This document shows positions 1 to 8,419 of a stretch of DNA of 64,000 nucleotides, piece by piece. The first letter of the stretch is position 1. Each line of letters starts with the position of its first letter. The DNA lies in contig PHAV01000002.1 of NCBI GenBank assembly GCA_002841765.1, positions 137,604 to 201,603 on the forward strand. Reading direction: 5' to 3'. The translations under genes and the position numbers were made by a program. Origin of the DNA: Deltaproteobacteria bacterium HGW-Deltaproteobacteria-4. Lineage in GTDB: Bacteria > Desulfobacterota > Desulfuromonadia > Desulfuromonadales > UBA2197. Below the pieces are notes generated by a model. The model saw only the letters and a list, made by a program, of their open reading frames with translations. It was not told the DNA's origin and did not search any database.

Positions 1-1
1 A

Positions 2-1171
2 GTCACCGTCAACGGCAGTAATCAGCCGGTCATTACCTTCCGCATCTTGAGCAGTGTCGACGGTTCCACTCCCACCCCAGTGGTCTTTGACGGCGCCGGA
101 TCGACGGCCAGCTCTGTGCCTGCGGGCGCCTTGCTGAGCGGCTACTCCGGCAGCCCGAGTTTCCTGATCGCTTATGCCCTTCCACAGGGTGATATCACTG
201 CTCCGGCCGAGTACAACAACCGCGGGAGAGCTGCAGCCCAGCCTGCCTCTGTCGGGATAGCTTATCTTAGGGCGGCAGGTAACACCAGGGGGACCATTAG
301 CGGCCCGATTGCTGACGGCTACTACGTTGCAACCATCACTGATCCTGTTTATCAATTCCCTGTCGGTGCTACCTTGCGGGGGATTGGACTGCAGGGCTAT
401 TTTACCCAGGTAGCCGGGACGAATGGCATTGCAGCCAACACCGCCCGCCATACTATTTCGGCCGTCAAGGCGGTCACCAATGATACGCCCCGTCGTGAAG
501 TCGTCGACAGTGCCAAGTGCGGAAATTGCCACGAGTGGTTTGAAGGACATGGCGGTAATCGTGTTTACAATATGCAGATCTGCGTTATGTGCCACGTGCC
601 GAATTTGAGCACCAGTGGTCGTGGAGCTGCTCTTGCTAATGTCACCGATCCGATTCTTCTCGCCCTTGGAGATCCGATGAATTTCCCAGAAGATACCAAC
701 AACTTCAAGGATATGATTCACGGTATCCACGCTTCGGGAATGCGCACGTTTGATTACACTTTCGTCCGTGACCGTGGGACCAGCGGGGTCTACTACTACG
801 ACTGGGCGGAAGTGACCTTCCCCGGCATCCTCAATAACTGCTCGACTTGTCACAAAGACGGGACTTACAGTCTGCCAGTCAATGTTAACGCTCTGCCAAC
901 TACGATGGTAACTGCGCCAACCGATGGTAGCGACGTGGATGCTATCGCCACGGTGGCTGAAGGTCGTGCCAGCTTGCCGAACAACGCCGACACGGTGATT
1001 TCGCCGAATGCCGCCGGCTGTGTCTACTGCCATGACAGCGATCTGGCCAAGGGACATATGGAGCAGAACGGTGCCTACTACGGGCCGCGTGTCGGTTATG
1101 ACGCCAATGAAACCTGCGCTCTTTGTCACGGCGCAGGGCGTTCCGCTGATGTCGAAACCGTACACAAGTAA
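2..1171 (+). CDS. OmcA/MtrC-like multiheme c-type cytochrome (5' truncated)
   Basis: The reading frame is open from base 2 to the TAA at 1169-1171, so the 5' end lies outside the window; 389 residues are visible. They contain five CXXCH heme sites: CGNCH, CVMCH, CSTCH, CVYCH and CALCH. The stretch before the first site is beta-rich and free of cysteine, like the domains that separate pentaheme clusters in the OmcA/MtrC decaheme family. In that family the protein sits on the outer surface and passes electrons to metals, humics or other extracellular acceptors. Five hemes are what one pentaheme half would give, so a further cluster may lie upstream, but this cannot be seen. A strong intrinsic terminator follows 30 bases after the stop, so this is the last gene of its transcript. 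The multiheme cytochrome call is sure; the subfamily is likely. Confidence 0.85.
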   Translation, partial: VTVNGSNQPVITFRILSSVDGSTPTPVVFDGAGSTASSVPAGALLSGYSGSPSFLIAYALPQGDITAPAEYNNRGRAAAQPASVGIAYLRAAGNTRGTISGPIADGYYVATITDPVYQFPVGATLRGIGLQGYFTQVAGTNGIAANTARHTISAVKAVTNDTPRREVVDSAKCGNCHEWFEGHGGNRVYNMQICVMCHVPNLSTSGRGAALANVTDPILLALGDPMNFPEDTNNFKDMIHGIHASGMRTFDYTFVRDRGTSGVYYYDWAEVTFPGILNNCSTCHKDGTYSLPVNVNALPTTMVTAPTDGSDVDAIATVAEGRASLPNNADTVISPNAAGCVYCHDSDLAKGHMEQNGAYYGPRVGYDANETCALCHGAGRSADVETVHK

Positions 1172-1199
1172 ACAATGCAATAATTAGCTTGACATTTTG

Positions 1200-1230
1200 G
1201 GCGGTCCCTTCGGGGGCCGCCTTTTTTTTT
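1200..1230 (+). terminator. Intrinsic terminator of the multiheme cytochrome gene
   Basis: A 9-bp stem (1200-1208 with 1213-1221, one G-U pair) closes a TTCG tetraloop and is followed by nine T residues. Confidence 0.93.
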
Positions 1231-1428
1231 AGGGCGTCAAGATGTTTAGCTCAGCATTGTTTTGTAGTTAACATCGATTTTGTCATTTGTTTCTGCACTG
1301 TGTGGTCGGTCGATTGGCTGGCGCGTGAATGCAGTTGCATTATCCTTTCAGCGATTGGCAAGAATGTAAGCCGGGATGTGGGTAGTGTCGGCACCCAAAT
1401 AAAAACACCCTTCCCCTTGCTAATGAAA

Positions 1429-1459
1429 AAGGCCGCTTCCAATCAAAAGAAGCGGCCTT
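1429..1459 (-). terminator. Intrinsic terminator of the OmpA-family gene
   Basis: A perfect 11-bp inverted repeat (1429-1439 with 1449-1459) lies 31 bases past the stop of the minus-strand OmpA gene. On that strand it is followed by a T run. The rest of the 1172-1490 gap holds nothing recognisable apart from this and the cytochrome terminator. Confidence 0.88.
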
Positions 1460-1490
1460 GTCGTTTATGTTGAAAATTTTGGAGGGGAAA

Positions 1491-2417
1491 CTACTTCACC
1501 ACCTCAGCCTCAAGAGGGGCGAGAATAATCTGAATACGCCGGTTCTGGGCGCGGCCTTCAGGGGTACCGTTGTCGGCGATCGGCCGGAACTCGGCAAAGC
1601 CGCTGGCGGAGAGACGTTCTCCGGGGATATTGAGGGTATTGCGCAGGAACTCGACAACACTGATCGCCCTTGCAGCGGAGAGTTCCCAGTTGCTTGGATA
1701 AATCGACTTCAAACGGGGACTGATCGGCAGATTGTCACTGTAGCCTTCGACGCGGATTTCTTTGTCCTCGACCTCGTTGAGGATGGTGCCGACCTTGCTC
1801 AAGACCTCTTTGCCGCCGCTCTTGATGTCGGCGCTGCCGGAATCGAAGAGGATCTTTTCTACCAGGTTGACGGTGAGTTTTCCTTGCAGTTCGGAGATCG
1901 TCACTTCGCCGCGGGAGATTTCCGAACGCATCTTGTCGATCAATTCACCATAGGTATCCTGTGCCGCACGGAGTTCTTTCTCGCGATTCTCCTTTTCCAG
2001 GGTGAGACGATCCCGTTCCGCTATGAGTTGGGCTCTTTCTTCTTTTACTTTATGAATTTCTGTCGTGAGGCGGTCGATCTCTTGCCGCATCTGCGTCATC
2101 GTTTTACCTGCTTCCTGATTACGGTCGGACAGGACTTTTTCAATGCGGACAATGTCGGCCTGGGCCCGTTCAAGAGCGATCTGCTTCTCATCGAGTTGCT
2201 TTTGTGTCTCCGCCCACCGGCGTTCGCTGTTAGCGAGATCTTTGCTGCACAGGGCTGTTTGATCCTGAAGTTTCCCGTGTTCGGCAGTCAGGGCAGACAG
2301 GTTTGCGGAGAGGGCTGCAGCCTCATCGACACTTTTTTTATGGGTGGAGGTGCTGACACAGCCGGCAGCCAGCAGGCTGATAAGACTCAGGATGGTAAGA
2401 GAGCGAAGATGTTTCAT
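1491..2417 (-). CDS. OmpA-family peptidoglycan-binding lipoprotein
   Basis: 308 residues. The N-terminus is a lipoprotein signal with lipobox LAAG-C20. Residues about 25-175 are a long heptad-rich coiled coil full of Glu, Lys and Gln. Residues about 185-305 form an OmpA C-terminal domain (ILFDSGSADI, then EGYSDN and the NRRIQI ending), which in this family binds meso-diaminopimelate of peptidoglycan. The protein therefore probably tethers a membrane to the wall from the periplasm. An AAAGGT Shine-Dalgarno stands 7 bases before the ATG. It is transcribed alone between its own terminator and the divergent nadC gene. The exact cellular role is unknown; no pore-forming barrel is present. Confidence 0.88.
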   Translation of the reverse strand: MKHLRSLTILSLISLLAAGCVSTSTHKKSVDEAAALSANLSALTAEHGKLQDQTALCSKDLANSERRWAETQKQLDEKQIALERAQADIVRIEKVLSDRNQEAGKTMTQMRQEIDRLTTEIHKVKEERAQLIAERDRLTLEKENREKELRAAQDTYGELIDKMRSEISRGEVTISELQGKLTVNLVEKILFDSGSADIKSGGKEVLSKVGTILNEVEDKEIRVEGYSDNLPISPRLKSIYPSNWELSAARAISVVEFLRNTLNIPGERLSASGFAEFRPIADNGTPEGRAQNRRIQIILAPLEAEVVK

Positions 2418-2526
2418 GTGTTACCTTTCATCGGAGGGAAGCAAGAGTATTGAGACGGTGAATATTTGAACCGAGTCAGGGTGAAAAGTAAAGGGATAAT
2501 CTCTGCTATTGCGAGCGGCTTTTCGG

Positions 2527-2556
2527 TTGCCGGCTGTAAAGTCGCTGTGTTATAAA
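2527..2556 (+). promoter_or_regulatory. Candidate sigma-70 promoter for nadC-birA-coaX
   Basis: TTGCCG at 2527-2532 and TATAAA at 2551-2556 with an 18-base spacer, about 32 bases before the nadC start. The -10 box is good; the -35 box matches only its first three bases. Confidence 0.4.
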
Positions 2557-2588
2557 AATACAATTTTAAAGTCAATGGAGATCGTTAG

Positions 2589-3413
2589 ATGAACGAAATT
2601 GATCGAATCATTGATACGGCGCTGGCAGAAGATATCGGCTGGGGTGATATCACCACCAGGGCCTGCATTGCGCCTGGGAGCCAGTCCCGGGCCGAGCTCG
2701 TTGCCAAAGAGGATTTTGTCTTGGCCGGTATTGATGTCGCGGCTCAGGTCTTTACCGCTGTCGATGCGACGGTCTCCTTTGAAAAGCTGCGCGAAGATGG
2801 TCGGACTATCCGCCGCGGTGAAGTCTTTGCCTGGATCAAGGGGGCGTCGGCTTCTCTGCTGCAGGGGGAGCGGGTCGCCCTGAATCTGTTGCAGCGCATG
2901 AGCGGGATCGCGACGCTCACCGGTCTCTTTGTCGAGGCGGTCGACGGCACCAGAGCGCGCATCGTCGATACCCGCAAGACAACGCCGGGGCTGCGTTATC
3001 TTGAAAAGTATGCGGTACGGGCCGGCGGTGGGCAAAATCATCGATATGCCCTTTGTGACGGGATCTTGATCAAGGAAAACCATATCCATGCCGCCGGCGG
3101 GGTGACGGCGGCGATTCAACGCGCCAAGCTCGCTGCTCCTCACACAATTAAGGTTGAGGTTGAAACGACGACCATTGCCGAAGTCGAAGAGGCCTTGCTC
3201 GCCTCAGCCGATATTATCCTCCTTGATAACATGACGCTTGATGAACTGCGGCAGGCGGTCAAGCTTGTGGCCGGCCGGGCGTTAACCGAAGCGTCGGGCG
3301 GGGTCAATCTCAAGAGTGTGCGGGCAATTGCCGAGACCGGGGTTGATCTGATTTCGGTCGGCGCCCTGACCCATTCGTTTCGCGCCGTCGATATTTCTTT
3401 GCTCTTTCGTTAG
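2589..3413 (+). CDS. nadC: Nicotinate-nucleotide pyrophosphorylase (carboxylating)
   Basis: 274 residues, the usual length. The enzyme converts quinolinate and phosphoribosyl pyrophosphate to nicotinate mononucleotide, CO2 and pyrophosphate in de novo NAD synthesis. Recognisable signatures are LQRMSGIAT (101-109), DTRKTTPG (127-134), GGQNHR (147-152) and DGILIKENH (157-165), which carry the conserved basic residues of the substrate pocket, and the C-terminal EASGGV and VGALTHS phosphate-binding loops of the TIM-like barrel. birA starts 11 bases downstream, so nadC, birA and coaX probably form one cofactor (NAD, biotin, CoA) operon. Confidence 0.96.
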   Translation: MNEIDRIIDTALAEDIGWGDITTRACIAPGSQSRAELVAKEDFVLAGIDVAAQVFTAVDATVSFEKLREDGRTIRRGEVFAWIKGASASLLQGERVALNLLQRMSGIATLTGLFVEAVDGTRARIVDTRKTTPGLRYLEKYAVRAGGGQNHRYALCDGILIKENHIHAAGGVTAAIQRAKLAAPHTIKVEVETTTIAEVEEALLASADIILLDNMTLDELRQAVKLVAGRALTEASGGVNLKSVRAIAETGVDLISVGALTHSFRAVDISLLFR

Positions 3414-3424
3414 GACTGGCTGTC

Positions 3425-4405
3425 ATGAGTGCTGAGAGTCATGCTGAAATTTTGCGTTTGCTCAAGGAAACGGCCGGCGGCTATCTGTCGAGCGCCCGTT
3501 TGAGCGCGCAACTCGGCATCTCCCGGGCGGCAATCTGGAAACAGATCGGCGTGCTGCGCGAGCAGGGCTACGCCATAAACGCTCTCCCCTCCAAAGGCTA
3601 TCGTCTTGCTGCCGGACCTGACCGGCTCTTCAGTGAAGAGATTCAGGACGGGCTGAAGGCAGCCATTATCGGCAGCGAGATCGTCTATTTTGCTGAAACC
3701 GATTCGACCAATCACCGCGCCGCCCTCCTCGCCGAAGGGGGGGCTAGGGACGGGACCGTGATTGTCGCTGAAGCGCAGAGTGCTGGTAAAGGACGCCTTG
3801 GCCGGCGCTGGATCTCGCCAGCCGGAGTCAATCTTTATCTGTCGATCATTTTACGCCCGGCGATTGCGCCGCGATCAGCGCCGCTCTTGACCTTCCTTTC
3901 CTCTTTGGCGACGGCCCGAACGATCGAACTGGAGACTGGTCTGCGTCCGACGGTAAAGTGGCCGAACGATGTCCTGTTGGGCGGCTGCAAGGTGGCGGGT
4001 CTGCTCAACGAAATGAATGCCGAGACCGAACGGGTCAATTATGTCATCCTTGGTATCGGTGTTAATCTCAATATGACACAGGAACAGTTTCCGGATGATC
4101 TCCGTTATCCGGCGACCTCGCTGGCATTGGCACTGCAGCATCCGGTCGATCGCGTCCGCTTCTGTCGCCGTCTCCTCAGTGAAATCGATATTCTTTATCG
4201 CGATTATCCAACCGGGCAGGAAGCGATACTTAGCGGTTGGCTGACCTACTTCGATCTGCTCGACAAAAAGGTCACGATCGAGGAGCCGTCACGCAGCATT
4301 GTCGGCATCATCACCGGTATTGCTGCCGACGGCGCTCTGCTTCTTTCTCTGGAAAACGGCGATAACGAACGAATTCTCGCCGGTGATGTGCGTCCGCTGC
4401 CTTGA
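3425..4405 (+). CDS. birA: Bifunctional biotin ligase and biotin operon repressor BirA
   Basis: 326 residues. An N-terminal winged helix-turn-helix (about 8-60) precedes a class II biotin ligase catalytic domain with GKGRLGRRW (121-129), the biotinyl-AMP loop, KWPND (178-182) and the catalytic-type Lys189 in GCKVAGLL, ending in a small SH3-like C-domain. The protein activates biotin with ATP and attaches it to carrier lysines; with the DNA-binding domain it should also repress biotin genes. A clear client in this window is the pyruvate carboxylase at 19.7-23.1 kb, whose carrier domain ends in an AMKM site. Confidence 0.95.
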   Translation: MSAESHAEILRLLKETAGGYLSSARLSAQLGISRAAIWKQIGVLREQGYAINALPSKGYRLAAGPDRLFSEEIQDGLKAAIIGSEIVYFAETDSTNHRAALLAEGGARDGTVIVAEAQSAGKGRLGRRWISPAGVNLYLSIILRPAIAPRSAPLLTFLSSLATARTIELETGLRPTVKWPNDVLLGGCKVAGLLNEMNAETERVNYVILGIGVNLNMTQEQFPDDLRYPATSLALALQHPVDRVRFCRRLLSEIDILYRDYPTGQEAILSGWLTYFDLLDKKVTIEEPSRSIVGIITGIAADGALLLSLENGDNERILAGDVRPLP

Positions 4406-4441
4406 GTTTCTACTAAATTAACCAAAGAGAGTCATTGCCCC

Positions 4442-5215
4442 ATGCTTTTGGTTATCGATGTCGGCAATACCAATATCGTCCTGGGAATTTATGCCGGGAC
4501 AACGCTGCAGCGGAGTTGGCGGATTACCACCGACAAGCAACGCACGGTTGATGAATACGCCGTGCTCGTTCGCGATCTCTTCGAAATGGCCGAAATCGGC
4601 TTTGCTGACGTCAAGGATGTGGCGATCTCTTGTGTTGTCCCGCCGCTGCTGGCGACCCTGGAAGGGCTCTGCGCCGATTATTTCAAGTTAAAAGCGTTGG
4701 TGGTCGGACCGGGGATCAAAACCGGTATGCCGATCCTTTACGATAACCCGCGTGAAGTCGGCGCCGACCGGATTGTCAATGCCGTGGCGGCTTACGATAA
4801 GCATCGCTGTAGCTTGATTGTTATCGATTTCGGCACAGCCACGACATTTGATTTCATTACGGCACGGGGGGAATATCTCGGCGGCGCAATTGCTCCCGGG
4901 ATTGGCATCTCCGCCGAAGCTCTCTTTGAGAAGGCGACTAAATTGCCGCGGGTCGAATTTGTCGCTCCTCCGGCCGTGATTGCCCGCAACACCGTCAACA
5001 GTATTCAGGCCGGCTTGATCTACGGCTATGCCGGTCTGGTCGACGGCATTGTCAGTCGCATGCAGCAGGAAAGTAAAGAAGAGGCGCTGGTCGTTGCCAC
5101 CGGCGGCCTGGCGCCGCTGATCGCCCCGATTTCCCGGACGATCGCTCAGGTCGATGCGGATCTGACCCTAGAGGGATTGTTTCTTATTCATCAGCGGAAC
5201 GCTGGAGTTTTATGA
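4442..5215 (+). CDS. coaX: Type III pantothenate kinase
   Basis: 257 residues. CoaX phosphorylates pantothenate in the first step of CoA synthesis. The ASKHA-fold signatures are visible: DVGNT (6-10) for phosphate binding, GADR (107-110) and DFGTATT (129-135). It lies 36 bases after birA. Coupling of coaX to birA is a common arrangement. No classic terminator is seen in the 86-base gap before the EF-G paralog. Confidence 0.95.
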   Translation: MLLVIDVGNTNIVLGIYAGTTLQRSWRITTDKQRTVDEYAVLVRDLFEMAEIGFADVKDVAISCVVPPLLATLEGLCADYFKLKALVVGPGIKTGMPILYDNPREVGADRIVNAVAAYDKHRCSLIVIDFGTATTFDFITARGEYLGGAIAPGIGISAEALFEKATKLPRVEFVAPPAVIARNTVNSIQAGLIYGYAGLVDGIVSRMQQESKEEALVVATGGLAPLIAPISRTIAQVDADLTLEGLFLIHQRNAGVL

Positions 5216-5301
5216 CCACAGATTAAAAAGTTTGGTACCGGTCGGATTGTTGTGAAGTGCAGTTATTTCTCATCACCCTTTAATGGAAAAGGAGAAGTTT
5301 C

Positions 5302-7380
5302 ATGGGCAAGTACACAACAGCAAAGATTCGTAATCTCGGCATTGTCGGGCAGGGCGGGGCAGGGAAGACTTCACTGACAGAAGCAATCCTCTTTAATACC
5401 GGGATGAACGATCGTCTCGGCAAAGTGGATGAGGGGACGTCGGTCATGGATTTCGAGCCCGAAGAGATCAAACGCGGTATCACCATCAGCTCCAGCCTTA
5501 ACCATTGCGAGTGGAAAGATCACTCCCTGCACATCGTCGATACCCCCGGTTATACCAACTTCCTCCATGATACCCGTAACTGTCTGCGCATCCTCGGCGG
5601 CGCTGTCCTGGTCGTCTCGGCGGTCGACGGGGTCAAGGCACAGTCGACGAAGATCTGGGAATGGTCTAATGAGTTCGAGGTGCCGCGCATCGTCTTTATC
5701 AACAAGATGGACCGCGAGCGCGCCCACTTCCTCAAGACGGTCGACGAAGTCGAAAAGACCCTGAAGACCCGGGCGGTGGCGGTGAGTATGCCGGTCGGCA
5801 AACAGGATGAATTTCGCGGGATCATCGATCTGGTGACGATGAAAGCCCGTTTCTTCAAATTTGATGAAAAGGGGAGTTACGACGAAACCGACATCCCTCC
5901 CGAGCATCTTGAGCAGGCCGAGCGGTTACGCACCCTTCTCGTCGAAGCCGCGGCTGAGGCCGATGATGTCCTGATGGAGAAGTACCTGGAGAGTGGTGAG
6001 CTGAGCCAAGAGGAAATTCTCCTCGGACTGCGGGAAGGGACGCTGACCAAAACCTTTACCCCGGTCTTCTGCGGCAGCGCCACCGCCAATATCGGTGTGC
6101 GCAATCTCCTCAACTTTATCGTTAACTGTCTACCCTCACCGCTGGACCGCGGATTTCAGTATGGGACGAATCCGAAGACTGGTGAGGTCGTGCACCGCCA
6201 TCCGGATCCGCAGGATCCCTTCTCAGCCATGGTCTTCAAGACGATCAGCGATCCCTTTGCCGGCAAACTGACCCTCTTCCGCGTCTACTCCGGGACACTG
6301 AAGAGCGATTCGGTCGTCTATAATCCTAACAAGGAGGTGACGGAACGGATCGGTCAGCTTTATGAGCTGGAAGGGAAGAAGCAGCGTCCTCTCGCCGAGG
6401 CCGAGGCTGGTGATATAGTCGCCGTCGCTAAACTCAAAGAGACCGAGACCGGCGATACCCTCTGTGACGGCGCCAAGCCGATCCTTTATGAAAGTCCGCT
6501 CGCCTTAAAACCGGTGATTTCCTTTGCCCTTGCTACCAAAGGGAAGGGGGACGAAGACAAGATCATGAGTTCTTTGCACAAGCTGGTAGAAGAAGATCCG
6601 ACCCTGCATGTCAGTCGCGACGAAGAGACTAAAGAAATGATCCTGTCCGGCATGGGGCAGGTGCATGTCGAGGTGGCGGTAGAGAAGCTCAAGCGCAAGT
6701 TCGGGGTAGAAGTTATCCTTAAAGAACCGAAGGTTCCTTATCGGGAAACGATCAAAAAGGCGGTGAAGCAGCACTATCGGCATAAAAAGCAGTCAGGAGG
6801 CCGTGGCCAGTTTGCCGATGTTCATATTGAACTCGAGCCGCTGCCGCGGGGGGGCGGTTATGAATATGTTGACAAGGTGGTCGGCGGCGTCGTCCCCCGT
6901 CAGTACATTCCTGCGGTCGATAAGGGGATTCAGGAAGCAATGCGGCACGGCATCCTCGCCGGATTTCCTGTCCAGGATTTTCGTGTTTCCCTGTATGATG
7001 GCAGCCATCACTCTGTCGATTCGTCGGAGATGGCTTTCAAGATTGCCGGATCGATGGCTTTCAAGGAAGCTTTGGGCCAGGCGATGCCGATCCTGCTTGA
7101 ACCGGTGATGCGTATGGAGATTACCGTCCCTGATGACTGCATCGGTGATGTGATCGGCGATATGAACTCCCGGCGCGGCAAGATCCTGGGCGTTGAACCC
7201 CAGTCGGGGAGCCAGGTGGTGCAGGTGCTGGTGCCAATGGCAGAAATATTGAAATATTCTCAAGATTTACGTTCTATGACATCTGATCGTGGTCTTTTCA
7301 GCCTTGAGTTTGACCACTATGACGAAGTTCCACCCCACATGAGCGCCAAGATTATAGCCGCGGTTAAAAAGGGCGAATAA
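5302..7380 (+). CDS. fusA: Elongation factor G paralog (EF-G2-like GTPase)
   Basis: 692 residues with the full EF-G domain order: G domain, domain II, and domains III-V ending near 680. The G1 loop is GQGGAGKTS (16-24) instead of the usual AHIDAGKTT. G3 is DTPGY with Tyr84 where translocating EF-G has the catalytic His of DTPGH. G4 NKMD is intact (134-137). These changes are typical of the divergent EF-G2 branch rather than the str-operon fusA, and no rpsL, rpsG or tuf lies nearby. It presumably binds GTP and the ribosome, but its translocation and GTPase rates may differ. AAGGAG precedes the ATG. Tetracycline-protection proteins share this architecture, but nothing here specifically points to one. 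Confidence 0.88.
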   Translation: MGKYTTAKIRNLGIVGQGGAGKTSLTEAILFNTGMNDRLGKVDEGTSVMDFEPEEIKRGITISSSLNHCEWKDHSLHIVDTPGYTNFLHDTRNCLRILGGAVLVVSAVDGVKAQSTKIWEWSNEFEVPRIVFINKMDRERAHFLKTVDEVEKTLKTRAVAVSMPVGKQDEFRGIIDLVTMKARFFKFDEKGSYDETDIPPEHLEQAERLRTLLVEAAAEADDVLMEKYLESGELSQEEILLGLREGTLTKTFTPVFCGSATANIGVRNLLNFIVNCLPSPLDRGFQYGTNPKTGEVVHRHPDPQDPFSAMVFKTISDPFAGKLTLFRVYSGTLKSDSVVYNPNKEVTERIGQLYELEGKKQRPLAEAEAGDIVAVAKLKETETGDTLCDGAKPILYESPLALKPVISFALATKGKGDEDKIMSSLHKLVEEDPTLHVSRDEETKEMILSGMGQVHVEVAVEKLKRKFGVEVILKEPKVPYRETIKKAVKQHYRHKKQSGGRGQFADVHIELEPLPRGGGYEYVDKVVGGVVPRQYIPAVDKGIQEAMRHGILAGFPVQDFRVSLYDGSHHSVDSSEMAFKIAGSMAFKEALGQAMPILLEPVMRMEITVPDDCIGDVIGDMNSRRGKILGVEPQSGSQVVQVLVPMAEILKYSQDLRSMTSDRGLFSLEFDHYDEVPPHMSAKIIAAVKKGE

Positions 7381-7432
7381 TCTTATCGGTTCAATTTTGC
7401 GGATGCGGTTTTTTAGAGGAGACTATTAATTT

Positions 7433-8395
7433 ATGTTCGGTATTGGTAAGAAGAGTGAAGAAGTAAAAACAGGTGCTCAAGGGGAAGTGAAAGGGACAGA
7501 AGACGAGATTCAGTTCGAGTTTGAAGAGAATGACAGGCTCCCTTTTGATGACGATGAAAACTTTACCGACGAAGATTTTGTCGATGAAGACGTTGCCAAT
7601 GAGTCCCGCAAGGGAATGCGCCAGTCCCTGTCGCAACGCACCCTACTTCTCGTCCTCTTGCTGCTGCTCGCTCTTGGCGGCGGTGGTGGTTATTATTACT
7701 TGAACAGTACTTCTGTCCCGCCGTCACCTGCGCCCAAGGCGCCGGTGAAGACAAGAGTCTCGGTGCAACCGGAGAGTCCGGCTCCGGTTGTCGTTGCTCC
7801 GCCGCAAGAACCGCAACCCGTAATTCCCATATCGGAAAAATCCGCTCCTGCGACCACGGCCGTTGCAGAGACGACACCTGCCCCGGATGCTGCTGCCGTC
7901 CCTTCAGAACCGAAGCGTGCAACTGCTTCCAACCCAGCGGTTAGTCAACCCTATACCCTCACTGCCGGGGCCTTTGTCAGTCAGAAAAATCAGCGTGAAG
8001 TCGAGCGTAAGATACGTCGTCTCGGCTACACTCCGCAGGTGCAAACAGTTGAAAGTATGGTTCCGATGACCCGGTTGCTCCTCGGGATATATGATGACCC
8101 CGCAGCGGCACAGGCACGGCGTCAGGAGTTGTCAGCTCAGCTTCCCGGTCTTTTTGCCCTGCAACAGGGGGAGAAGGTGGCTTTGTATGCAGGATCATTT
8201 CAGGATCTTGATCAAGCCCGACGTCTTGCCGATCAACTCTATCTCCGCGGCATTCTTGTCGATGAAGAGACAATTTCTTTGTCTATGTCTTTGAAAAAAA
8301 TAAGTTTTGGATCTTTCCCAAGTCGGGCAGAAGCGGAGAAGGCCGCAAAACGCGCTGCGGCTGCTGGACTGACGGCGCAAGTTGCCAAGCGTTAG
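7433..8395 (+). CDS. SPOR-domain single-pass membrane protein
   Basis: 320 residues. A very acidic cytoplasmic N-terminus (about 1-60) leads into one transmembrane helix (about 70-90, Leu-rich then Gly/Tyr-rich). A Pro/Ala/Val linker (95-175) follows, then two SPOR-like repeats, one beginning PYTLTAGAF and another beginning KVALYAGSF. SPOR domains bind denuded glycan strands at division septa, so a role in cell-wall or division-site organisation is plausible. It follows the EF-G paralog by 52 bases and precedes the unknown 331-residue gene by 24 bases. The ATG has an AGAGGAG ribosome-binding site. Confidence 0.85.
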   Translation: MFGIGKKSEEVKTGAQGEVKGTEDEIQFEFEENDRLPFDDDENFTDEDFVDEDVANESRKGMRQSLSQRTLLLVLLLLLALGGGGGYYYLNSTSVPPSPAPKAPVKTRVSVQPESPAPVVVAPPQEPQPVIPISEKSAPATTAVAETTPAPDAAAVPSEPKRATASNPAVSQPYTLTAGAFVSQKNQREVERKIRRLGYTPQVQTVESMVPMTRLLLGIYDDPAAAQARRQELSAQLPGLFALQQGEKVALYAGSFQDLDQARRLADQLYLRGILVDEETISLSMSLKKISFGSFPSRAEAEKAAKRAAAAGLTAQVAKR

Positions 8396-8419
8396 TCTCT
8401 GTAGCGATATGACTGAGGA

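Noticed and set aside
1458-2453. 331-codon open frame opposite the OmpA-family gene
   Set aside because: It is a shadow of the strongly supported minus-strand lipoprotein; its translation shows no domain and it runs through the terminator.
5302-7380. Tetracycline ribosomal-protection protein
   Set aside because: The architecture is shared by all EF-G relatives; the G-domain motifs fit the EF-G2 branch and the context is housekeeping.
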